Shown here in pieces: positions 24,131-32,996 of a stretch of 64,000 nt of DNA. The notes under the pieces were generated by a model. That model worked only from the letters and a program-made list of their open reading frames with translations, ran no database searches and was not told where the DNA came from. Position numbers and translations under genes: made by a program. Position 1 is the first letter of the stretch, and each line of letters opens with the position of its first letter. Location of the stretch: NCBI GenBank assembly GCA_012960505.1, contig DUBC01000010.1, forward strand, positions 38,723-102,722, in the 5' to 3' direction. This DNA comes from Verrucomicrobiales bacterium (GTDB taxonomy: Bacteria > Verrucomicrobiota > Verrucomicrobiia > Verrucomicrobiales > DEV007).

Positions 24131-25546
24131 TTAAACGAGGATTTGATCAATGGAGCTATGATTATAGTCTTTTGGACCTAGCCTGCGCTCTGAGCCCATC
24201 GCTTTAAGCATTGTATTGTAGAGGTCAAGGCCTTGAGCCTTTACATCCATGATTTGTCCTGTTTTGAATCTACCATTGGCTCCGGTCACTGCATGAAAGA
24301 CTCCAGACAATTCTCTTTTGACATTGTTGTGACGTCCGTCACCGGACTCAGTGGATATGGTGAGTAACGAATTTTCAAGTAAGCTCTTGCCATTGGGTTC
24401 TTTGACCCGATCAAGGCGATTCATGAAATAGGCAATCTCATTCATTTTCATGTGCGCATGAGCACGTAATTGCTTGTTGTCGCGTTTTTCATCAAACTTA
24501 TGCCACCACTCGTGACTGCATCCTCCTGAGCCTCCCCGTCCATGCTCAGTAGAGTCATTGAAATTGTAACGGACTCGGTCATTGTATTTATATTCCCCAG
24601 TGAGTCGGATCCGTTCTCCTGCTGCTAGGAATGTGATTGATCCGAACCGGGCCCTGTCCATCTCGATGGCCAGAGCATAAAGATCCGCGAGGAGTCGCCA
24701 TTCGGTTCTGAGTTCCTCAAGTTTAATATCAATTCCCTCGCCACCTGGGTCGGCGGGGCCGCCATGAGGTAGATGCGAAGGGGGAGGGGCTTTTGGTCCC
24801 TGTTCATTTTTCTTAGCTAGAGAAAAGGCCCTCTGTTCAAATTCACGTACACGTTCCAGGTGATCCTTAATGCGTCCTTTTGAGGCTGCGCCCAATGGAG
24901 AATTTGATCCGGTAAAGAATCGGTACTGCTCTAGGACCGAGTCAAGAACACTTCGCTTGAGGCGTTTATTATTATTTTCCTGATCATTTGCACTTGATAA
25001 GCTTCCAAAGACACGGTCAAACAAGTCCCGAGGTTTTTCCTGCATCCTTGCAGATACCGTTCCATCAAGATTATAGCTGTGGTGGTATCTACCGACACGA
25101 CTGCGTCTGAAGAAAGTGCCGGCAACGAGTGATGAGATCATTCCATTAGGCATGCCGGCAGGGTAATTTGAATGGCGAATGACTTGATCAATGGAGGGGC
25201 CACCTGCTTTTGCTTCTCCGCCTGCCGGTTCTGCGGTGAAGGAAGCAGTGGCTCCATCAAAATGGGCATTTATGCCGCGCACATCACAGCGAACATGGTC
25301 AACATTACGCATAATGAGTAACTTATCTGATAGCGGCTTGAGAGGTTCGAGCACGTCATTAAATCCTTCTGATTGTAATGGAGAGGGAATGCCAAGACCG
25401 AAGAAGACATTGAATGCGCGTACAGGAATTTTAACATCACTTGCTCCGAGGGCATCTACCGTGATCATTTCCTCTAAGAGTGGCAATCCTATGCTAACAG
25501 AGCCGAGTCCTTTGAGTAGCGCTCGTCGATTAAGTTTCTTCTTCAT
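24131..25546 (-). CDS. DUF1552 family protein, Tat-exported
   Basis: 471 residues. A Tat signal (LNRRALLKGLGSVSIGLPLL) leads into the DUF1552 domain: LSDKLLIMRNVDHVRCD, INAHFDGATASFTAEPAGGE, GGPSIDQVIRHSNYP, and later SCEHEWWHKF-like GGCSHEWWHKFDEKRD and STESGDGRHNNVKREL. The family is predicted to have a DUF1501/alkaline-phosphatase-related fold; its reaction is unknown. Its ATG overlaps the stop of the DUF1592-type gene by four bases (ATGA), the standard partner arrangement in PVC bacteria, so the pair is co-translated. It probably works in the periplasm with that haem protein. Confidence 0.92.
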   Translation of the reverse strand: MKKKLNRRALLKGLGSVSIGLPLLEEMITVDALGASDVKIPVRAFNVFFGLGIPSPLQSEGFNDVLEPLKPLSDKLLIMRNVDHVRCDVRGINAHFDGATASFTAEPAGGEAKAGGPSIDQVIRHSNYPAGMPNGMISSLVAGTFFRRSRVGRYHHSYNLDGTVSARMQEKPRDLFDRVFGSLSSANDQENNNKRLKRSVLDSVLEQYRFFTGSNSPLGAASKGRIKDHLERVREFEQRAFSLAKKNEQGPKAPPPSHLPHGGPADPGGEGIDIKLEELRTEWRLLADLYALAIEMDRARFGSITFLAAGERIRLTGEYKYNDRVRYNFNDSTEHGRGGSGGCSHEWWHKFDEKRDNKQLRAHAHMKMNEIAYFMNRLDRVKEPNGKSLLENSLLTISTESGDGRHNNVKRELSGVFHAVTGANGRFKTGQIMDVKAQGLDLYNTMLKAMGSERRLGPKDYNHSSIDQILV

Positions 25547-28167
25547 TTGTTCTCTTGTACTTCCTTGCTATGAATCAGGTCACTGGTTGCTATAGCGTGA
25601 ATGATACTCGGATAGGTGTTCCCATTATTTTTTGCTCTTTGGTGGATCTTGTCAACCTTGCTCACATCTTTCGCGCCTAATGGTCGACCCATTGCAAATT
25701 GTGTTATTTTCCACGTTAAGCTGTGACTCACACGGTCACTTTGAGAAAGCAAGTCCATGAGTTCTGCGGAACTTCTGTACTTTAGTGGTTTTACTTCTCC
25801 AGGAATAAGAATTTTTCCATCCTCCCTTAATAGATTGCCGAAGCTGTCCTTCTCCCTATAAGTGCCAAGTCCATCGAAGCGTTCGAGTCCAAATGCAAGA
25901 GGCTCAATCCTTGAGTGGCAACCTCCGCAATTTTTGTTCGATATACGTTTTTCTGCGATGAGTCTTTGACTTATACCTGCTTTGATAGGTACTGGAGTGG
26001 TATCGACGCAAGGTGGAGGATCCTTTACGACCCCTCTTAAAAGATCATGTAATACGAAAAGACCACGCGTTACCATCGAAGCTTCATCGCCTCCAATGGT
26101 GAGCGTGCTTCCTTGTGTTAGCAGTCCTCCTCTGGAGGGCACTTCATTCAAATCATAACGAATTAACTCGCTGTTATCTTTTGTTTTTATGCCGTAGTGC
26201 TTTGCTAATTTAGGAGTCAGGTAAGTGAATTGAGCATTCAGTAGTTGAGACATTGGGAGTTTCTTCTCCCAGATCACTTCTTTAAAAAAAGCAACCGTTT
26301 CCGAATCCATGTCCTTGGCCAATTGAGGGTCCCAGTTGGGGAAATGTTTTTTATCTGGGCTGAGATTTGCAAGACTATCAAGGTTCAGCCATTGCCTTAA
26401 GAATTGGATGGACTGATTAATGGCGCGTGGGTCACCGAGCATGCGGTCAACCTGGGACCTTATTGTCTTCGGATCACTGAGGGTTCCTTTGAGTGTCGCA
26501 TCATAGAGTGCCTTATCGGGAGAAGACCCCCAAATGAGATAGCTGAGTCGCACCGCTAATTCAGTATCACTGACGATCTCACCGGAATTATTATCTTCAA
26601 TACGGTAAATGAAACGTGGGGATTGAAGCATGGCTTCGAGGACCAGACTCATTGCTTCCTGATAATTTCCGCCCCCAGCGACTGCAGTCGTTGTAATGCC
26701 TCTGTAGATTACGATTTCTTTTTTCTCCAGAGGGCCCCTCAGGACCCAATGGCCTAACTTCTCGAGGAAGCTGGCCATGTTCTTGTCAGTGAAGCTTTGA
26801 TTGCTGGAAAAGCGTTGAGTGAATTTTTTAATGTCTATTTTTGTTACGATTTTTGAGGCGAGCTGCGAATAGGCTAGGACGTGTTCGAGGTCAACGTTCA
26901 GATTATAAGCGGTATTCGAAAATCCATCGGCTCGCAGATCAGCGGGCAGTATTTCAAGGGCTTCTTTAGATATATCAACTCCCATAGTTGCATCGACCGT
27001 TGATATATATTCTTCAACTGTGAGCCTGCGTATCCAATATTGTTGAATCTTTTCCTTATGCACATACACGGCAGGATCAATGCTTTTGAGTGTCCAATGT
27101 GCTCCACCATCTAACCAATCTTTGAGGGATTTTTTTTCTTTATCAGTCAATGGTGGACGCTTCTTTGGCATTTCGTTCTTCGTCACTGATTCCCAGAGAA
27201 GACTCTTCGATGAATGGCCCGGTGCGATGATTCCCTCATCAGCGAATGCTGTGATCTTTCGAGAAAGGTCAAGGTCTCCCTTCGCGTTTGCCGCGTCATG
27301 ACACTCGAGGCAGTGATTGGCTAAGATCGGGGCAACGCTCCTCTCAAATAGCTTGGAGTTTTCTGCAACCTTATCAATTGGTGGAACCCCTTTTTCATCT
27401 TTTCCAGCTTCATACCGTGCGGTAATTTCATTTGAATTGAGTTCGCGATTGTATATTGCAGCATAGTAAATCGCACCTAACCATGGCCTGTCATTGGACA
27501 CCTCGTTGCCGATTGAGATTTTGAAATTTTTATCCCAATTATCAAATGTCCCACTAATTTTTTGTTCCTTAACGAGTCGGCCGTTAATATAAAGCTTTGC
27601 CCGGCCTTCATTGAATGAATAGACCGCATGAGTGACTTTAGTGGTTAGTAATGCATTGCTCTCTAATGCCGGCAGACCATTTTTGCTTGTTTTGGTGGTG
27701 CGGATCCGAGCCTGCAAGGACCGGCCCTCTTGTCCGATCGTAAAGTTGCGGTCTGATGTGCCGCCTGATATTGTTAATAGACGTGCTGGCCCGTCCTGCT
27801 TCAGATTGGAAGGCTTAAACCAAATTTCTGCACTGATCGTATTGGAACCCTTCAATGCATTTATGATCTTTGAAGGAGGACCCATTGAACGAGCAACTGT
27901 GCCCTTAATGAATTTGATTGAGCCATTGGCACGGAGAACCTTGCGAGGTTCATTGATTAAGAGATTAACCAATGGTTTGGCCCCTGAACGGTCCATGACG
28001 AGATTTCCTGAACTCGACGTGAAGTCGTAGGCTGCGAGCAAACCTTGCTTTGAGCTCGCATCATTTTGGTCAGTCTCATTTGCGAATAAAGAATTGATAA
28101 TGCAAAGGAAGCAGAAGATTCCAATCGGTATCCTCTTTGTGTCAGCGAGATGGTAGCGGCTTTTCAT
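25543..28167 (-). CDS. PVC haem protein: LamG + cytochrome + DUF1587/1592/1588/1585 multidomain
   Basis: 874 residues with a signal peptide (IPIGIFCFLCIINSLFA). First a concanavalin A-like LamG domain, about residues 45-255 (AYDFTSSSGNLVMDRSG; AKLYINGRLVKEQ). Then a planctomycete cytochrome-type segment with haem site CLECHDAANAKGDLDLSRKI and GAHWTLKSIDP. Then the chain typical of DUF1552 partners: a DUF1587-like part, DUF1592 (PRFIYRIEDN; LAVRLSYLIWGSSPDKALYD), DUF1588 (THGV-like LTQGSTLTIGGDEASMVTRG; NCGGCHSRIEPLAFGLERFD, a second CxxCH) and DUF1585 (LTWKITQFAMGRPLGAKD). It is expected to be a periplasmic or surface oxidoreductase acting with DUF1552; the substrate is unknown. Confidence 0.92.
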   Translation of the reverse strand: MKSRYHLADTKRIPIGIFCFLCIINSLFANETDQNDASSKQGLLAAYDFTSSSGNLVMDRSGAKPLVNLLINEPRKVLRANGSIKFIKGTVARSMGPPSKIINALKGSNTISAEIWFKPSNLKQDGPARLLTISGGTSDRNFTIGQEGRSLQARIRTTKTSKNGLPALESNALLTTKVTHAVYSFNEGRAKLYINGRLVKEQKISGTFDNWDKNFKISIGNEVSNDRPWLGAIYYAAIYNRELNSNEITARYEAGKDEKGVPPIDKVAENSKLFERSVAPILANHCLECHDAANAKGDLDLSRKITAFADEGIIAPGHSSKSLLWESVTKNEMPKKRPPLTDKEKKSLKDWLDGGAHWTLKSIDPAVYVHKEKIQQYWIRRLTVEEYISTVDATMGVDISKEALEILPADLRADGFSNTAYNLNVDLEHVLAYSQLASKIVTKIDIKKFTQRFSSNQSFTDKNMASFLEKLGHWVLRGPLEKKEIVIYRGITTTAVAGGGNYQEAMSLVLEAMLQSPRFIYRIEDNNSGEIVSDTELAVRLSYLIWGSSPDKALYDATLKGTLSDPKTIRSQVDRMLGDPRAINQSIQFLRQWLNLDSLANLSPDKKHFPNWDPQLAKDMDSETVAFFKEVIWEKKLPMSQLLNAQFTYLTPKLAKHYGIKTKDNSELIRYDLNEVPSRGGLLTQGSTLTIGGDEASMVTRGLFVLHDLLRGVVKDPPPCVDTTPVPIKAGISQRLIAEKRISNKNCGGCHSRIEPLAFGLERFDGLGTYREKDSFGNLLREDGKILIPGEVKPLKYRSSAELMDLLSQSDRVSHSLTWKITQFAMGRPLGAKDVSKVDKIHQRAKNNGNTYPSIIHAIATSDLIHSKEVQENK

Positions 28168-28214
28168 TGGTACCTAAGCAATAACCATTGAAAATTTGTA
28201 AGGAGAAGTGGTCC

Positions 28215-28358
28215 TTACTTTTCAATAGGTTCGGTTCCGTCCTCAGGGGCTAGCAATGCTTCTTTTAATTTTGGAAATTCCAGTTCAGTGGTTATTCTAA
28301 TTCCACAGCCACTTAGGAAAAGAAGCGGTAATGGTATGAGTAGCAGGAATTTCTTCAT
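28215..28358 (-). CDS. 47-residue lipoprotein, unknown
   Basis: A short gene read from ATG 28358 to TAA 28215. The product begins MKKFLLLIPLPLLFLSGCGI, a signal peptide ending in a textbook lipobox (Leu-Ser-Gly-Cys18), followed by a 29-residue acidic tail (ELEFPKLKEALLAPEDGTEP). It would be a lipid-anchored periplasmic mini-protein. It lies 47 bases upstream of the DUF1592-type gene on the same strand, so it is probably the first gene of that operon. No family is recognised. The lipobox makes chance unlikely. Confidence 0.7.
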   Translation of the reverse strand: MKKFLLLIPLPLLFLSGCGIRITTELEFPKLKEALLAPEDGTEPIEK

Positions 28359-28419
28359 GCATTAAAGTTAGCATCTGCCCCGTTAATTTACCAACTACAT
28401 AATATCACTAAGGCCTCGA

Positions 28420-30888
28420 TTAATTTTTCAGATCATCAAGAATTTCGATATTTAACGCTTCATAGGCCACGGCCTTAACCACGCCACTGGGTGGAAATAG
28501 TGGGATTGGATATCCTTCAATGGGCACGCAAGCGTCTCCGAAAGCGAGCCCGAGGTCAACCCTGTCTGGGTAATTCAGGTAGGAAGAGAATTCTGGGAGA
28601 GGATTTTCTGCGGTCATCAGGAGGACCCGATTCTTCTTTTCCTTGAACAGGGCATCAATTTTGTTACTGAGGCCAAAGTAGCCGAGCCGGAGAACGAGAC
28701 CGTCCCGAGTAGATTTTTTCTTAAAGTTATTGAGTTGCGATTCTAGGTTCTCATGAACCTCAACATTCTCAGCCCACATCGAATCGGAAAATTTCCCTAC
28801 ATAATTCATCACCATGTGACCGCTTGACGCTACTAATGTGCGTCGGCCGGCTCTTTTTTCAGCTGCGATGTTTTTAGCAAATTGATGAATTGCAGGTGAT
28901 TGGGTGTTTTCTAATGCTGAAAGTTGAGATCGGATACGATGAAGGTATTCTTTTCCTAGGACCCCTTCCTGGATCGGGGGAACAGAAAATTCTTTATGAT
29001 ATTTGGTCTTACGGAAAAACCGATCAGACCAAGCGCGCCCATCCTTCATGACCCAGCTCTTCCATACTGGAGGCATTCGTCCTTTGCGGGTATGGGCTGC
29101 GATAAATTCAGCCATCCAGACCCAACCTGACACAGCATTTATCACGTGATTAAGTTTGCCAGGACTCAGGTCTTTGGCCTCAGTATCTGAGTCCACCCAA
29201 GAATCACAAAGCTTAATATGTTCGGCAAGATTAGGATTACGTCTGGATCCAAAGCCGAGGAGATACTGTCCCGAGTCTTTGATTTGTTGGAGTCGCTTCA
29301 GTTCATTTGGCTTAGGGTCCGCGTCCCATGCCAGGACCGCAAGATCTTGAGCTTTTTCTTCGTCGGTCCGCAGTTTTTTCTCTTTCCACGGACGGTCAAA
29401 TCCAATGTGCATGAGGCCACCGCTGCGACCGATCAGTTCCTGTTCTAGTGTGGTGCCGAACCAATGAAAGCCGATCAGACCGCCCCTGTCATATCGCTCA
29501 GCTGCCAACTCGCCCAATGCAGTCAATTGAGGGAGATTTTTCTCAATCCGATCCAATTGTTGGTGGATTACTCGGAAATATTTCTTAGAAGGGCTAGAGG
29601 TATCAGGCTGCTTCCTGTAAGCATCAATTTTGAGTAAAGTGAAAGGGTAAATGATGGTCGCGTACAATGTGTTGTCCCTACCAGCGATCAGTGCCATATG
29701 ATTGTGTAATGGGGTCAGGGTCCCGTCAGGCAATGTATGATAACCATGACTCCAAGGAGGTTTCTTCCCATTGACGGGATTAAAGTTAAAGAAGTCGGGG
29801 TTCTTAACTGCCAAGACGCCGAGGTCCTCATGGATTTTTTCTTTAGGATCATAGCGGCAGAGGTGATGCAGTCTGTGATTACCGAATCCAGTCTTATTTT
29901 TCACACTGATTAGAGTGTATATTTTACCGTCCGGAGCGATGGTTAGAGCGCTACGCGAATCGGGGCCTTCTCCTTCAAGCATGAGACCGTGATTCAGACC
30001 TTTAACCTTTTTTATTTTGGATGAGAGATCGATGGATATAAGAGTGGCATCATTCATAAGAATGAGCCAAGCAGTGCGTCCATCGGTTGCCAGGTTCCAT
30101 GTCGGGATGGCGCTCTCATTCGGACGCACAAATTGCTTTCCGTTGATCTCAATCTTCCGTTCAATAACTTTTTCGGTGGTCGGATCATAGGTGGCTAAAT
30201 GGAAATCTTTAGTCAGTGCATGAGCCCTACCATCAGCACCAACTAAAGTCGTTGCATAAGGGGTAAGCATGGGGCCGATTTCGGTAAATTTTTTGGTGGT
30301 GACATCATACTTCATCCAGTGCTGGTCCTCGCAGGTAATAACGTAGATCAAACCTCGATTTTCATCGGCGACTACGTCAGCAATGCCCTGTTCCTTATAA
30401 GGCATGTCGAGGTTACTGGACTTATCGTTACGAGGATCGTAGGTAATCAGATAGCCTCCTGGATATTTCGAATTGTCCCCTTCTTTCGCGTATCCCTGCT
30501 TAGTACCGACATAGATGATTCCGCTAGGTCCGACGAAATTGCGCGTGTGAATCTTGGCCTGGGCGGCGAAGCCTTTTGCGTTCAGTCCGCATGCCTTGTG
30601 AGCATCAATGACTATTCTCTGCTCAGTAGTGACGGGATCAAATTCCACTAGGTAAGCGTTATGATTATATTTTGCTGTGCCTACATAGATGCGCCCGTCA
30701 TTTCCTTCGCACAGTGAGAAATAGCCGGATTCATCCGAATGTGTTTTGGGTAATATATGGTGAGCAGTTCCCCAAACATATTTAAAGGGCGCTTTGTCAG
30801 AAGCAAAAGTTGATGCGGATAAAAGTGCAGATTTTATGAAACCAATGACCAATAAATTCGATACAATCCTAATTCTCATATTCCTCAT
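28420..30888 (-). CDS. secreted beta-propeller fused to SIS (sugar isomerase)-like domain
   Basis: 822 residues. A signal segment (LLVIGFIKSALLSASTFAS) precedes a beta-propeller of about residues 30-425, with recurrent DGRIYVGT, GIIYVGTKQG, DGKIYTLISV and NTLYATI strands. From about residue 435 a helical region (FRVIHQQLDRIEKNLPQLTA, then LAAERYDRGGLIGFHWFGTT) leads to a domain resembling SIS sugar-phosphate isomerase-like proteins, ending with GLAFGDACVPIEGYPIPLFP followed by PSGVVKAVAYEALN. That ending is like the closing helix of SIS/phosphoheptose-isomerase relatives. An exported propeller joined to a normally cytoplasmic sugar-phosphate fold is unusual. Catalytic residues are not identified. 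It starts the leftward run of PVC-specific genes, 61 bases before the lipoprotein. Confidence 0.75.
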   Translation of the reverse strand: MRNMRIRIVSNLLVIGFIKSALLSASTFASDKAPFKYVWGTAHHILPKTHSDESGYFSLCEGNDGRIYVGTAKYNHNAYLVEFDPVTTEQRIVIDAHKACGLNAKGFAAQAKIHTRNFVGPSGIIYVGTKQGYAKEGDNSKYPGGYLITYDPRNDKSSNLDMPYKEQGIADVVADENRGLIYVITCEDQHWMKYDVTTKKFTEIGPMLTPYATTLVGADGRAHALTKDFHLATYDPTTEKVIERKIEINGKQFVRPNESAIPTWNLATDGRTAWLILMNDATLISIDLSSKIKKVKGLNHGLMLEGEGPDSRSALTIAPDGKIYTLISVKNKTGFGNHRLHHLCRYDPKEKIHEDLGVLAVKNPDFFNFNPVNGKKPPWSHGYHTLPDGTLTPLHNHMALIAGRDNTLYATIIYPFTLLKIDAYRKQPDTSSPSKKYFRVIHQQLDRIEKNLPQLTALGELAAERYDRGGLIGFHWFGTTLEQELIGRSGGLMHIGFDRPWKEKKLRTDEEKAQDLAVLAWDADPKPNELKRLQQIKDSGQYLLGFGSRRNPNLAEHIKLCDSWVDSDTEAKDLSPGKLNHVINAVSGWVWMAEFIAAHTRKGRMPPVWKSWVMKDGRAWSDRFFRKTKYHKEFSVPPIQEGVLGKEYLHRIRSQLSALENTQSPAIHQFAKNIAAEKRAGRRTLVASSGHMVMNYVGKFSDSMWAENVEVHENLESQLNNFKKKSTRDGLVLRLGYFGLSNKIDALFKEKKNRVLLMTAENPLPEFSSYLNYPDRVDLGLAFGDACVPIEGYPIPLFPPSGVVKAVAYEALNIEILDDLKN

Positions 30889-31035
30889 TATACTATATAC
30901 TATTGATCAGAAGCCTTACCAATGACTTAATCACAAGGAATTAATAACAATGATAAAAAATGAAGATGAAATCATGCTCAGGGCATCGATAAATCATGGT
31001 ATAAAGTCTAAGTGTAATACGAAGGAGAAACAAAT

Positions 31036-32166
31036 ATGCGCCTAATTATCCTAATTCCCATTTTCATGGGATTCATTTTTGTCAAAGCCGAAGCGGGACA
31101 GAACGCCGCTCCCTCATCTCACCTAGTTTATAACGATGCGAATTTTGCGGGTAACATTCTCATCAATGAGGTCCGCGTGCCTAAGGGCGGTGAAGCGATG
31201 TACACTTATTATGAGGCCCTTGGATGGGCAGGGAAAGGTGCCGGATACGCTGGGATTCAGGCGCACCCTAAGGCACATAATTATATCTTTTCTATTTGGG
31301 ATCACAAGAATCACAAGGCACCAATTAGGGCCGTTCACCGTGGCCCAGGAACGCTCACCGAAAAATTCGGCGGAGAGGGGACTGGCTTAAAATCATGGAA
31401 CTTCGAGCTGGGTTGGGACACTGATGTCTGGTACACCCTCGTGGCTCGTTGTTGGCCCGTTAAGGGTCATACATTCTATGGTTACTGGGTCCGTTCGGCT
31501 AAGACCAAAGAATGGACCCACATGGTCACTATGGATGTCGCGGTGAAGGATGCTCATTTTCTGGGCGGTAATGATTCTTTCATTGAGGATTGGCTCGAGA
31601 CTGGAAAGAATGCCCGTACCACGCATCTGCGAAATGGCTGGAAACGCAAACTTACGGGTCAGTGGCACGCGTTCGGCAGTGCCAAGTATTCAGTGAACAG
31701 TTGGGACCTTAAGAAAGGAAAACGTTCTTTTAACTTCAAGAACAATTGGAACGGTGGCGTGGCCAAAGATTCTGAGGGAGAATATTATTTCATGGTCGCG
31801 GGCGGTTCGAATACCAGATCGACCACCAATAATCCATCGAGTCATTCCATTAAAAGAAATGAAAAGAAGCCAGGATACGCGCCCATTAAGATTCATTCTG
31901 CCAGTGCTAAATTAATAGGTAAAGAGAAGGCCAATGTGAGTTGGAAAATTGACCCCAAGTCCTTACCTCAGTTCGGTTATGCAATAATAGCCTATGACAA
32001 GTTAGATAAGAAAAAACAAAGGATAGGGTACTTGGAGAGGATTGAACCTCACGGACGGAGCGCAGAACTGACCTTATCCAAACTCATCGATCCTGATCGT
32101 TTGCAAATATGGATCAAGTGTACGGACGTTCTGGATAACGTGACAGAGAGCGTAAAGTGTGATTAA
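31036..32166 (+). CDS. secreted DUF3472 family protein
   Basis: 376 residues preceded by a good Shine-Dalgarno (AAGGAG near 31021). Signal peptide MRLIILIPIFMGFIFVKAEA. An N-terminal beta domain (FAGNILINEVRVPKGGEAMY) leads to the DUF3472 region, about residues 60-200: GYAGIQAHPKAHNYIFSIWD, FGGEGTGLKSWNFELGW, WYTLVARCWPVKGHTFYGYW. DUF3472 proteins are secreted and often sit near carbohydrate-active enzymes, but their activity is unproven to my knowledge. A C-terminal fibronectin-like part (ANVSWKIDPKSLPQFGYAII) follows. It is divergent from the propeller-SIS gene, so a two-way promoter region lies at 30889-31035. Confidence 0.82.
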   Translation: MRLIILIPIFMGFIFVKAEAGQNAAPSSHLVYNDANFAGNILINEVRVPKGGEAMYTYYEALGWAGKGAGYAGIQAHPKAHNYIFSIWDHKNHKAPIRAVHRGPGTLTEKFGGEGTGLKSWNFELGWDTDVWYTLVARCWPVKGHTFYGYWVRSAKTKEWTHMVTMDVAVKDAHFLGGNDSFIEDWLETGKNARTTHLRNGWKRKLTGQWHAFGSAKYSVNSWDLKKGKRSFNFKNNWNGGVAKDSEGEYYFMVAGGSNTRSTTNNPSSHSIKRNEKKPGYAPIKIHSASAKLIGKEKANVSWKIDPKSLPQFGYAIIAYDKLDKKKQRIGYLERIEPHGRSAELTLSKLIDPDRLQIWIKCTDVLDNVTESVKCD

Positions 32167-32271
32167 GTTTTTACAGGCTGAAGGAGAATATCAAACGAAC
32201 CGGGAGTAAAAGTGAATAAATTAAAGTAAATCTCAATAATCATTAATCTTAAAACGATTATCATAATTATC

Positions 32272-32991
32272 TTGGCGGTTCTTTCTACTTATCTGTGCCG
32301 TAAGTTTGATTTAACTGCCGAATTTCCAATGACACTCATTGCGACGGCAGTTGTCTTTCCGATCGTCTTTTCAATAGGCGGAGCTTACAAGAGGCGAGAG
32401 AATGCATTAGCAAAGTATAGTTCGATTAAGGCTCATGGCCGGGCCATCTACTTTGCATCGCGGGACTGGCTGGAAAATACAGATGATCAGATACTGGATA
32501 AGGGAAGGCGGCTACTCGGAGAATTACTTAATGGTTGCCGAACACTCTTCCTTCATCCGATCTCTGAGATGACGAAGCATGAAGAGAACGTTTACAGAAA
32601 ATTCTCGGAACTTTCAGCATTTATCAAGGATGATTTGCGAGGCAATGGTCTTCCCTCAGGTGAGACATCACGATGCAACCAGTTCCTCAGTAAAATGATC
32701 GTTGCTTTTGAGGATGTTAAGCACATTTATCAATACAGAACTCCTCGAACGTTGAGTGCATTCAGTGACCTTTTTGTGACGATATTGCCAGTCTTGTATG
32801 GCCCGTACTTTGCTGCCGTTTCAGAGGATTATGCACCTAGCCTAGTCTACGTTCTGCCTGTCATGTTTACGATGATCTTGGTGAGTCTGGATAATATCCA
32901 GGAACATCTAGAAAATCCTTTTGATCAGATCGGTGCAGATGATATTCACATCAATGCGGAGAAATATGTGGATCAGCTCGGATTGAAATAA
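32272..32991 (+). CDS. bestrophin-like membrane protein, 5' end possibly broken by ochre codon
   Basis: From TTG 32272 the protein has 239 residues. A first hydrophobic helix lies around LIATAVVFPIVFSIGGAY, a helical region follows (FASRDWLENTDDQILDKGRR), then two membrane segments (LFVTILPVLYGPYFAAV; LVYVLPVMFTMILVSLDN), and it ends SLDNIQEHLENPFDQIGADD, a close fit to the C-terminal acidic belt of bestrophin-type anion channels. The same frame extends back through ISIIINLKTIIIIILAVLST, clearly coding, to a TAA at 32227-32229, and beyond it to GTG 32212 with a Shine-Dalgarno GGGAG at 32202-32206. The natural start was probably that GTG, giving MNKLK-stop-ISII. Either the gene now reinitiates at TTG, or the TAA is an error. 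Family call moderate. Confidence 0.6.
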   Translation: MAVLSTYLCRKFDLTAEFPMTLIATAVVFPIVFSIGGAYKRRENALAKYSSIKAHGRAIYFASRDWLENTDDQILDKGRRLLGELLNGCRTLFLHPISEMTKHEENVYRKFSELSAFIKDDLRGNGLPSGETSRCNQFLSKMIVAFEDVKHIYQYRTPRTLSAFSDLFVTILPVLYGPYFAAVSEDYAPSLVYVLPVMFTMILVSLDNIQEHLENPFDQIGADDIHINAEKYVDQLGLK

Positions 32992-32996
32992 TTATA

